From: a virus
Virus record (IMG/VR): IMGVR_UViG_3300020450_000115
Span: 1-21,429 of that record
Strand: one strand, 5' to 3'
DNA length: 21,429 nt
The position numbers and the translations under genes were made by a program. Below the pieces are notes generated by a model, which searched no databases, was not told the DNA's origin, and saw only the letters and a list, made by a program, of their open reading frames with translations. Of the stretch, positions 14,220 to 21,372 are shown one piece after another (position 1 is the stretch's first letter; every line of letters begins with the position of its first letter).

Positions 14220-14699
14220 ATGGCAAAAAGAAAAAGGTCTGAGCACTATGTAAACAATAAAGAGTTTCTTGCTGCTTTGATAAGGTATCGTGAGGATGTT
14301 GAGATTGCACGATTGCAAGATAAACCTAAACCAGTTATACCAAGATATATTGGAGAATGTTTTTTAAAGATTGCAAATCATTTATCATTCAAACCAAACT
14401 TTGTTAATTATATGTTCAAAGAGGATATGATCTCTGATGGTATAGAAAATTGTGTGCAGTATATACATAATTTTAATCCAGAAAAATCTCAAAATCCTTT
14501 TGCTTATTTCACTCAAATTATACATTATGCATTTCTCCGTAGGATACAAAGAGAGAAACGTCAGTTAGAAATCAAAAATAAAATTCTTGAAAAGTCTGGT
14601 TACAATGAAGTATTTGATGACAGCAATCAGATTGACGGAACTACATATGCAGATTATAATTCAATCAAAGATGCTGTTCATTCTAAATTGCGTAACTAA
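14220..14699 (+). CDS. 55: Late-transcription sigma factor gp55
   Basis: gp55 is the small sigma factor that directs host RNA polymerase to late TATAAATA boxes, with help from gp33 and the sliding clamp. It has 159 residues from this start (T4: 185). HYVNNKEFLAAL matches T4 NYVNNKELLQAI, and the region-2-like core DGIENCVQYIHNFNPEKSQN, PFAYFTQIIHYAFLRRIQRE matches T4 [40 protein letters not shown]. I chose ATG 14220 because GAGGA (14212-14216) precedes it and the sequence then begins like the T4 protein. ATG 14199, adding seven residues, is an alternative without a ribosome site. The stop overlaps the gp47 start by one base. Confidence 0.93.
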   Translation: MAKRKRSEHYVNNKEFLAALIRYREDVEIARLQDKPKPVIPRYIGECFLKIANHLSFKPNFVNYMFKEDMISDGIENCVQYIHNFNPEKSQNPFAYFTQIIHYAFLRRIQREKRQLEIKNKILEKSGYNEVFDDSNQIDGTTYADYNSIKDAVHSKLRN

Positions 14700-15748
14700 T
14701 GAGAGTTGCAATCATAACTGATCAACACTTTGGTGCAAGAAAAAACTCTAAATTATTTCATGATTATTTTTTGAAATTTTATGAAGATGTTTTCTTTCCT
14801 ACCTTAGAAAGGGAAAAGATTACAACTGTTATTGATATGGGTGATACCTTTGACAGTCGTAAGGGCATAGATTTTAGTGCATTAACATGGGCAAAAGATC
14901 ATTATTTTGATCGTCTTCGGGATATGGGAGTAGAAGTTCATACAATAGTTGGTAATCATACAGCATACTATAAAAATACAAATGATATAAACGCAATAGA
15001 TCTTTTACTGCGTGAATATGATAATGTAAAAGTATATTCGGAAACAACTTCTATTGATGTGTGTGGATTGAATGTTCTTCTGGTTCCTTGGATTAATCAA
15101 GAGAATAAAGAGATGACTTTATCTATGATTAAAAAGTCAAGAGCTCCTGTTTGTATGGGACATTTAGAACTTCAAGGATTTAAGGTCAATGATTACGTTG
15201 TGATGGATCATGGAATGGATATGAGTCCTTTTAAAAAATTTGAAAAAGTTTTTTCAGGACATTTTCATACTAGATCTACTCAAGATAATATTTCCTATCT
15301 AGGTAATCCTTATGAAATATATTGGAATGATTCGGGAGATACAAGAGGATTTCATATTTTTGATACACAAACATTAGAAACCACACCTGTTAATAATCCT
15401 CATCGTCTTTTTTATAAAATATACTATACTGATAATGATTATCAACTTTTTGATGCTAGTGAGTTAAAAGATAAAATAGTTAAATTAATTGTTAGACAAA
15501 AAACTGATACAAAAAAATTTGAAAAATTTATTGATAAATTATATGCTTCTAATATTGCAGAATTAAAGATAGTTGAAAATTTTGAATTTAACGGTTGGTA
15601 TGATAAAGAATTGAATGGTGATTATGAATCTGAAGATACAATGTCTATTCTCAATAAGTATATTGAAGAATCAGAAATAAATTTAGATAAATCAATCATT
15701 CAAAAAATGATGAGTGAAGTTTATCAAGAAGCATGTGAGTTAATATAA
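14699..15748 (+). CDS. 47: Recombination endonuclease subunit gp47 (Mre11-like)
   Basis: gp47 is the nuclease of the gp46/47 complex (the phage Mre11-Rad50), which resects DNA ends for recombination-dependent replication and helps degrade host DNA. It has 349 residues (T4: 339). All calcineurin-type phosphoesterase motifs are present: DQHFG (8-12), GDTFDSR (48-54), GNH (85-87), GH (154-155) and GHFH (187-190), so it should be active. The C-terminal 120 residues form the less conserved cap and partner-binding region. The start overlaps the gp55 stop (TAATG), and the stop overlaps the next start in the same way, showing tight translational coupling. Confidence 0.96.
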   Translation: MRVAIITDQHFGARKNSKLFHDYFLKFYEDVFFPTLEREKITTVIDMGDTFDSRKGIDFSALTWAKDHYFDRLRDMGVEVHTIVGNHTAYYKNTNDINAIDLLLREYDNVKVYSETTSIDVCGLNVLLVPWINQENKEMTLSMIKKSRAPVCMGHLELQGFKVNDYVVMDHGMDMSPFKKFEKVFSGHFHTRSTQDNISYLGNPYEIYWNDSGDTRGFHIFDTQTLETTPVNNPHRLFYKIYYTDNDYQLFDASELKDKIVKLIVRQKTDTKKFEKFIDKLYASNIAELKIVENFEFNGWYDKELNGDYESEDTMSILNKYIEESEINLDKSIIQKMMSEVYQEACELI

Positions 15749-16020
15749 TGTTTATTTTAACTTTGGCGGGAAAGGAAAAGGAAGGTGCATACTCTGTTGA
15801 AGATGATACTGGCCAACAAATTCTATACTTATTTGAAGAAGAGGATGATGCTGAAAGATATGTTATGATGTTAGAGGAACAGGATTATCCTGAAATGAAT
15901 ATTCTAGAAGTAGAGGATCATTTGATGATTAAAACCTGTGAAAATCATGGGTACATCTACACCATCATTACCCCTGATGACATTGTAATTCCACCCACTA
16001 TTGGTCATGATATTATTTGA
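15748..16020 (+). CDS. DUF3110-like protein between gp47 and gp46
   Basis: This is a 90-residue acidic protein. Its centre, YLFEEEDDAERYVMMLEEQD followed by YPEMNILEVE, resembles the cyanobacterial DUF3110 family, whose members I recall as having a segment of the type FEDEDDATRYALLLEAQDFP. The N-terminus (MFILTLAGKEKEGAYSVE) also fits the family, where the opening strand is followed by EGIHS/EGAYS. The function of DUF3110 is unknown; members occur in cyanobacteria and plants. It occupies the slot of T4 gene 47.1. It overlaps gp47 by one base and gp46 by 14 bases (from ATG 16007), so it is made together with the recombination nuclease. Confidence 0.8.
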   Translation: MFILTLAGKEKEGAYSVEDDTGQQILYLFEEEDDAERYVMMLEEQDYPEMNILEVEDHLMIKTCENHGYIYTIITPDDIVIPPTIGHDII

Positions 16021-17719
16021 AAAGATACGTTGGAAAAATTTTCTCTCTACGGGAAATCAATATATTGAAATAATCCTTAATAAGGATAATAATACTTTAA
16101 TAGTAGGAACGAATGGTTCTGGAAAGAGTACGGTTCTTGATGCTCTTACATTTAGTTTATTTGGTAAACCTTTCCGTAAGATTAATAAATCTCAATTAAT
16201 CAATACTACAAATGAGAAAGATTGTATGGTTGAAGTAGAATTGACCATAGGCACAATAGAGTGGAAGGTAGTAAGAGGAGTAAAACCTAATAAATTTGAA
16301 ATTTATAGAAATGATGAATTGTTAGATCAATTTTCTAATGTTAATGATCAACAAAAATGGTTAGAACAAAATGTAATTAAGATGAATTACAAATCTTTTA
16401 CGCAGATAGTAATATTAGGATCTAGTGCTTTTGTTCCTTTCATGCAGTTGACTAGTAATAATAGAAGAGAAGTAATTGAAGATCTTTTAGATATTAAAAT
16501 TTTCTCCTCAATGAACAATATCATTAAAGAAAAAAGTCGTTCACTCAAAGAAGAAATAAAGGTTCTTACTCTCAAAAAAGAATCTCTTAATGACAAAGTT
16601 TCGATGCAAGAAAGTTTTATTGCAGAGATAGAGAATAGAAGTAAAGAAAGTATAGAGGAAAATAAAAAAAAGATGAGATCGATAGGTGATGAGATTTGTG
16701 TATTAATGTTGCAGAATGAACATACGGACGATCAGGTATTTGGACTTACTGAAGAACAAAAAAAAGTAACAGGTGCTACTGAAAAACTTCGTAAACTAGG
16801 TGGATTGAAAGGAAAGATTTCTAATAAGGTATCGGTCATTACAAAGGAGCATAAGTTCTTTACAGATAATACGGTTTGTCCTACATGTACTCAGGCAATT
16901 GAAGAGGAGTTTAGAATAAATAAAATTGCCGATGCTCAAACTAAGGCTAAGGAGTTGCAATCTGGTTATAAAGAACTAGAAGAAGCAATTAAAAACGAAG
17001 AAGAGAGAGAGCATCAATTCACTGCACTATCGAAGGAGATTACTAACCTAACGCATGGCATTTCTAAAAACAATACTAGGATCGCTGGATATCAACGACA
17101 GCAACAGGATCTGGAATCGGAAATTCAAACAATTACCGAACAACTTGCAAATAGAAATACTGAGCATGAGAAGTTAACAACCTTTAAAGACAATTTAACA
17201 ACTACATACAACGAACTATCTTCTAGGAAGGACACCATACGTTACTATGATTATTCGTATGGATTACTTAGAGATGGTGGAGTTAAATCTAAAATCATCA
17301 AGAAGTATCTACCGTTGATAAATCAACAAGTAAACCGTTATCTACAGATGATGGACTTCTACATAAACTTTACACTTGATGAGGAGTTTAATGAAACCGT
17401 TCAATCTCCTATCCATGAAGATTTTTCTTATGCTTCTTTTTCTGAGGGCGAGAAGATGAGAATAGACTTAGCACTCTTGTTTACTTGGAGAGAGGTTGCT
17501 AGAATGAAGAATAGTGTTAACACAAATCTTCTTATTATGGATGAGGTCTTTGATAGTTCATTGGATGGTCTTGGTACGGAAGAGTTTCTTAAAATAATTA
17601 AGTATGTTATTAAAGATGCCAATGTTTTTGTTATATCTCATAAGAGTGGTATGGACGAAAGGTTTGAGAATGTGATAAGATATGAAAAGATAAAAGGTTT
17701 TAGTAGGATGATTAACTGA
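16007..17719 (+). CDS. 46: Recombination endonuclease subunit gp46 (Rad50-like ATPase)
   Basis: This is the ABC-type ATPase partner of gp47. It has 570 residues (T4: 560). Motifs: IRWKNFLSTGN at the N-terminus, Walker A GTNGSGKST (34-42), a long coiled coil (about 170-410) with zinc hook CPTC (291-294) at its turn, ABC signature SEGE (479-482), and Walker B MDEVFD with D512 and E513, followed by VFVISHK. The stretch FTLDEEFNETV is almost identical to T4. A TTG at 16001 would add two residues, but ATG 16007 gives the family-like MILFEKIRWKNF. It overlaps the preceding gene by 14 bases and the next by one. Confidence 0.96.
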   Translation: MILFEKIRWKNFLSTGNQYIEIILNKDNNTLIVGTNGSGKSTVLDALTFSLFGKPFRKINKSQLINTTNEKDCMVEVELTIGTIEWKVVRGVKPNKFEIYRNDELLDQFSNVNDQQKWLEQNVIKMNYKSFTQIVILGSSAFVPFMQLTSNNRREVIEDLLDIKIFSSMNNIIKEKSRSLKEEIKVLTLKKESLNDKVSMQESFIAEIENRSKESIEENKKKMRSIGDEICVLMLQNEHTDDQVFGLTEEQKKVTGATEKLRKLGGLKGKISNKVSVITKEHKFFTDNTVCPTCTQAIEEEFRINKIADAQTKAKELQSGYKELEEAIKNEEEREHQFTALSKEITNLTHGISKNNTRIAGYQRQQQDLESEIQTITEQLANRNTEHEKLTTFKDNLTTTYNELSSRKDTIRYYDYSYGLLRDGGVKSKIIKKYLPLINQQVNRYLQMMDFYINFTLDEEFNETVQSPIHEDFSYASFSEGEKMRIDLALLFTWREVARMKNSVNTNLLIMDEVFDSSLDGLGTEEFLKIIKYVIKDANVFVISHKSGMDERFENVIRYEKIKGFSRMIN

Positions 17720-18360
17720 TGCCAACATTTATACATAAACCAACTGGAAAGAAAGTATTCTTTGCTCATATTCCTAGAACTGCTGGAAGATATGTAGAAG
17801 CAAATCTTTTATGGAAAAATGACTTTGAATGGTGTGAGAGTCATCTGGATACTGGTAATGGAGTGATGACCATGATGTATGGATCAGAAATTGCACATTG
17901 GCATAAGGAGCTATATGAAGAACATTTGGATGTAAAGTATATTCCTAATTTTTCAATTTTGAGAAATCCTATTAATAGATTTATTTCTGGATCAGTTTAT
18001 CTTAAAAGGTTATATGGAAATAATTCTCAAGAGTTATTTGAAGACCCGAATTTATTTTTCTCAATGCTTGCTAATATACCTATGATGGATCCAAGTTTTT
18101 CTGCCAATTGGTTTAGATCTCAGGTAGATTTTCTGACGACAAGAACTTCCATATGGAACTATGAAAATGGTATGGGAGATATTTTTGTTGAGTGGTTAAG
18201 TGATATAATAGAAGTAGAATTGAAATTTGATGAGAATATAGAGTATCCTAAATCAAAAGATGAGGGTAATAAACTTGACGCAACTCCTAAACTTATAGAT
18301 AATATAAAACAACTTTACAGAAAGGACATTGAGCAATTCTATCCCCAACTGGCAGCATAA
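17719..18360 (+). CDS. Sulfotransferase-like protein
   Basis: This is a 213-residue protein with the two hallmarks of PAPS-dependent sulfotransferases: a 5'-phosphosulfate-binding strand-loop-helix, FFAHIPRTAGRYVEANL (14-30), and a 3'-phosphate-binding segment, LRNPINRFISGSVY (81-94), with R82 and S90 as the usual ligands. Such enzymes move sulfate from PAPS to sugars, lipids or proteins. The target is unknown here; a host surface glycan or a phage glycoconjugate is possible but is inference. R20 replaces the Lys often found in HIPKTAG loops, which could affect activity. It is cytosolic, with no membrane segment. Its ATG overlaps the gp46 stop by one base, making it the last gene of the gp55-gp47-gp46 operon. 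Confidence 0.8.
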   Translation: MPTFIHKPTGKKVFFAHIPRTAGRYVEANLLWKNDFEWCESHLDTGNGVMTMMYGSEIAHWHKELYEEHLDVKYIPNFSILRNPINRFISGSVYLKRLYGNNSQELFEDPNLFFSMLANIPMMDPSFSANWFRSQVDFLTTRTSIWNYENGMGDIFVEWLSDIIEVELKFDENIEYPKSKDEGNKLDATPKLIDNIKQLYRKDIEQFYPQLAA

Positions 18361-18479
18361 TTCGGGTAAACCACCGAAGAGAAAGTTGAAACCACAAGCA
18401 CTAAGGAGTGCCAGAGACAGACGCAGACACTTAATAAAGTGTCTACTAGACCCGTCCAAGAGGCGGGTTTCGTCGTATT
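18361..18479 (+). ncRNA. Structured non-coding leader with four potential hairpins
   Basis: Four inverted repeats follow each other in 108 bases: TTCGG/CCGAA (18361-18365, 18374-18378), GCACT/AGTGC (18398-18402, 18407-18411, loop AAGG), AGACACTT/AAGTGTCT (18425-18432, 18437-18444, loop AATA, perfect 8 bp) and ACCCGTC/GGCGGGT (18450-18456, 18462-18468). Alternative pairings also exist: CGGGT 18363-18367 with ACCCG 18450-18454, and GAAACC 18388-18393 with GGTTTC 18466-18471. The last hairpin is followed by only TTTCG, so it is at best a weak terminator. It may be a cis-regulatory leader of the next gene, an RNA-processing site, or a small RNA. I see no tRNA fold and recognise no riboswitch class. 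No clear promoter precedes it. Confidence 0.4.
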
Positions 18480-18503
18480 ATGGGTACATACAAGAGAAAA
18501 CAC

Positions 18504-20720
18504 ATGGCAGTTCAGCAAGAAATCAAATCACAACTAGCAAAGTTGCTTGCTACTGAGGACATTGTAGTAGAGCACAAGCACTGTGAGACAGCACAGTTCA
18601 ATGTAGACACCCGTGTATTGACCCTTCCTCTTTGGGAGAAGGCAAGCAACTATGTATATGATATGCTTGTAGGTCATGAAGTAGGACACGCACTCTTCAC
18701 CCCTAATGAGGATCCCCCAAAAGATGTTCCTCATCAGTTCTTAAATGTATGTGAGGATGCTAGAATTGAGAAGTTGATGAAAAGAAAATATCTTGGGATT
18801 GCCAAATCCTTTTATAAAGGATATAATGAAATGCATCAAGATGATTTCTTTGAATTAGATGGTGAAGATATTGATAATTTTAATCTTGCTGATCGGGCTA
18901 ATCTACATTTCAAGATTGGTTCGTTCCTTCCTATATCTTTTTCAGATGCTGAAAAGGAGATTATCACTTTAATACAAAATGCCGAGACCTTTACTGACAC
19001 CATCGCAGCAGCAGAAGCGTTATATAATTTCTGCAAGCAAGAGCAAGAGCAAAAGGAGAAAGAACAAATTTCTCAATCAAGTGAAGGAATGGAATCAGAA
19101 ATTTCTGCAGAATCCAGTGGAAACGATAGTGTACATTTTGGGAATAGTGACACTGATAGCACTGGGGATAGTGATTCTTCCATTTCTAACTCTGATAGCT
19201 ATGATTCTTTGGAAGGTGGGAACAGTAGTCCTGATACTACTTTTGGGAGCAGCGATTCTGATGCTTCTTTAACACCAGAAGTTCAGACAGCAGACACTTT
19301 ATTTGGTAAGTTAAGAGATCTTACTAAGAATGCAACTAGTGAAAATGTATATGTAGAAATTCCTAAACTCAATCTTGAAAGTGTTATCGTATCAAATGAA
19401 ACTGTTCATGAACTAATAGATAAGCATTACAAAGCAGAAGATGAAAGATATAGTGAAGCAGTAAAAGTAAGAGCAGGAGAGGATGTTCCTCAAGGATTAG
19501 AACATCTTTATCCTAAAACTACTTTCCAATTCCCTGATGATGAATATACAAAATTCAAAAAGGATGCTCAAAAGGAAGTGTCGTATCTTGTTAAAGAGTT
19601 CGAGTGTAGAAAGTCTGCTAGTGCTTATGCTCGTGCTTCTACTTCTAGAACTGGGGTTTTAGATACAAGACAACTTCATACCTATAAGTTTAATGAAGAT
19701 CTATTCAAGAAAATAACTGTTCTTCCTGATGGTAAGAATCATGGTTTAATCTTTATATTAGATTGGTCTGGTTCTATGCAGTATGTTCTTCAAGATACTT
19801 TGAAGCAACTCTACAATCTAATCTGGTTTTGTAGAAAAGTTCAGATTCCTTTTGATGTATATGCATTTACAAGTGAGTATAGAAATAGAGTTGAATTAAA
19901 TCGTATGGATCATTACGATAGGTTGAAAGCAGAGAAGATTCAACACTGTGATAGGAAGGAAGGGTTCCTTCATGTGGAGGCTGAGTTTAATTTACTACAC
20001 TTCTTTACTAGTGAATCAAATGCTAAGGAACTAGAAAAGCAAATGATTAATATATGGAGAACTGCTTATTCATTTAAGAATCGTTGCATTTATGGTTACC
20101 CATATGAGTTGTGTCTATCTGGCACTCCATTAAATGAAACATTAGTTACTCTTCATCAACTCATCCCACAATTCCAAGAGAAGACTGGTGCTGAAAAGGT
20201 TCAATGTATTATTCTTACTGATGGTGAAGGTTCTCAGATTCCTTATAATAAAACTGTTTATCATCACTGGGATGAGAATGAGTTTTTAGGAACTTCTAGT
20301 TGTCATGGAGATCGTTCTTTTCTAAGAGATCGTAAACTTGGTAGAACTTATAAACTCAAGCATGGATACAGAGATTTTACTGATGCTCTCTTATCTAACC
20401 TTAAAGATAGATTTCCTTCTACTAACTTTATTGGTATTCGTGTTCTTGAAAGTCGTGATGCGAGATATTTTATTGGACATTATCACTGGAATGATGATAA
20501 GATATTAAATGAGTGGAAAAAGACAAGAACTTGCACTATTACCAATTCTGGTTATGATGCATACTTTGCTATTTCTGCTACATCACTTGCTCAAGAATCT
20601 GAGTTTGATGTTGATGATGAGGCAACAAAAGCACAGATCAAAAGAGCATTTGTAAAATCTCTTAAAACTAAGAAACTTAATAAAAAAGTTCTTGGTGAAT
20701 TTATTGAATTGGTGGCTTAA
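18504..20720 (+). CDS. CobT-like protein with HEXXH and VWA domains
   Basis: This 738-residue protein has three parts. Residues 1-190 contain HEVGH (58-62) in VGHEVGHALFTP, a zinc-metallopeptidase-type motif, then CEDARIEKLMKRKYLGI, which may give the third ligand. Residues about 195-262 form a Ser/Asp/Glu-rich low-complexity linker. The C-terminal part has a von Willebrand factor A fold with an intact MIDAS: DWSGS (420-424) and LTDGEGS (D573). The architecture recalls CobT, the VWA subunit of aerobic cobalt chelatase, and VWA/metallopeptidase proteins that work with MoxR/CobS-type AAA+ ATPases; cyanophages commonly carry cobS. It need not act in cobalamin synthesis. ATG 18504 is chosen over 18480 because of the AGAAAACACATGGC context shared with gp18. 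The next gene starts two bases after the stop. Confidence 0.82.
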   Translation: MAVQQEIKSQLAKLLATEDIVVEHKHCETAQFNVDTRVLTLPLWEKASNYVYDMLVGHEVGHALFTPNEDPPKDVPHQFLNVCEDARIEKLMKRKYLGIAKSFYKGYNEMHQDDFFELDGEDIDNFNLADRANLHFKIGSFLPISFSDAEKEIITLIQNAETFTDTIAAAEALYNFCKQEQEQKEKEQISQSSEGMESEISAESSGNDSVHFGNSDTDSTGDSDSSISNSDSYDSLEGGNSSPDTTFGSSDSDASLTPEVQTADTLFGKLRDLTKNATSENVYVEIPKLNLESVIVSNETVHELIDKHYKAEDERYSEAVKVRAGEDVPQGLEHLYPKTTFQFPDDEYTKFKKDAQKEVSYLVKEFECRKSASAYARASTSRTGVLDTRQLHTYKFNEDLFKKITVLPDGKNHGLIFILDWSGSMQYVLQDTLKQLYNLIWFCRKVQIPFDVYAFTSEYRNRVELNRMDHYDRLKAEKIQHCDRKEGFLHVEAEFNLLHFFTSESNAKELEKQMINIWRTAYSFKNRCIYGYPYELCLSGTPLNETLVTLHQLIPQFQEKTGAEKVQCIILTDGEGSQIPYNKTVYHHWDENEFLGTSSCHGDRSFLRDRKLGRTYKLKHGYRDFTDALLSNLKDRFPSTNFIGIRVLESRDARYFIGHYHWNDDKILNEWKKTRTCTITNSGYDAYFAISATSLAQESEFDVDDEATKAQIKRAFVKSLKTKKLNKKVLGEFIELVA

Positions 20721-20722
20721 CT

Positions 20723-21091
20723 ATGGCAATTAATGATGACATCAAAATCACTATCAACCTCAATGAGTTGGTAGAAGCAAGGGCAAAACTCTTGACTCAG
20801 TATGAAGATTACTCAAAAGCAGTAGCAACTGGTGAGTATCTTGATGGTGAAGATATTGATAGGATCGCAGTTAAACTGAGAGAGACTATCACTTGGGATG
20901 CACTCTGGTTTATGGTAGATGGTGCTATCTTAGATTACATGGGTTTAAAAGATCCAAACAAAGCTCACTATGGTGAGACTGCTGGTAATGAACCTGCTGC
21001 TACCTATGAAAAAAACAGACAACAATTCAAGATGGTTGATTTAATATCACCATCTTGGACAATACAAGTACCCGTGAGGAAATCTAAATGA
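20723..21091 (+). CDS. Hypothetical protein after the VWA gene
   Basis: This is a 122-residue soluble, acidic protein, not recognised. It has an N-terminal strand (DDIKITINLNELVEARAKLL), a helical middle (IDRIAVKLRETITWDALWFM, VDGAILDYMGLKDPNKAHYG) and a basic end. There is no signal peptide, membrane segment or catalytic signature. It starts two bases after the VWA gene and ends in an ATGA overlap with the next start, so it is probably translated with its neighbours. Position suggests, without proof, a partner of the VWA protein. Confidence 0.82.
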   Translation: MAINDDIKITINLNELVEARAKLLTQYEDYSKAVATGEYLDGEDIDRIAVKLRETITWDALWFMVDGAILDYMGLKDPNKAHYGETAGNEPAATYEKNRQQFKMVDLISPSWTIQVPVRKSK

Positions 21092-21372
21092 TTAATCAAA
21101 CCATTGAGAGAGGAGCAACTGTTAGGATTAAAGGTATCGCAAGATTAATTGTTGAAAGTAGTCCTATTGGAACTATCTTTAAGGCAAGATCACTATCTTT
21201 AAAAGTTCAGTCGGTTATTGGAGAAAGAGATATTCAGTTATTCTATGAAAATTATGAGAGTCGTTCTTTCTGTTCTAAAGGCACTACACAAGTGGAATAT
21301 GGAATGAAAAAATTGGAATTAGATGGTGTTGTTGAAAGAGTTGCACCTCGTACTTGGGAGAAAATACAATGA
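21088..21372 (+). CDS. Hypothetical small basic protein
   Basis: This is a 94-residue protein of beta-strand character (GATVRIKGIARLIVESSPIG, SLKVQSVIGERDIQLFYENY) that I do not recognise. The opening strand ATVRIKGIARLIV could belong to a small barrel, but this is not firm. It shares ATGA overlaps with the genes on both sides (21088-21091 and 21369-21372), so translation is coupled in the operon that begins with the VWA gene. Confidence 0.8.
   Translation: MINQTIERGATVRIKGIARLIVESSPIGTIFKARSLSLKVQSVIGERDIQLFYENYESRSFCSKGTTQVEYGMKKLELDGVVERVAPRTWEKIQ

Noticed and set aside
18448-18473. GC-rich hairpin as an intrinsic terminator after the sulfotransferase gene
   Set aside because: The stem is good but is followed by TTTCGTCG, without the T-run seen in the two clear terminators of this window; kept only as part of the structured region.
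18329-18556. Basic 75-residue frame spanning the hairpin region and both gene ends
   Set aside because: It overlaps the end of the sulfotransferase gene and the start of the VWA gene, lacks a ribosome site, and its middle is explained better by inverted repeats than by coding constraint.
18979-19272. Overlapping + strand frame inside the VWA gene encoding a protein with several hydrophobic, membrane-like stretches
   Set aside because: It lies over the Ser/Asp-rich linker, where GATAGTGATTCT-like codons read out of frame as Ile/Val/Leu. It has no ribosome site and the host frame is clearly coding.
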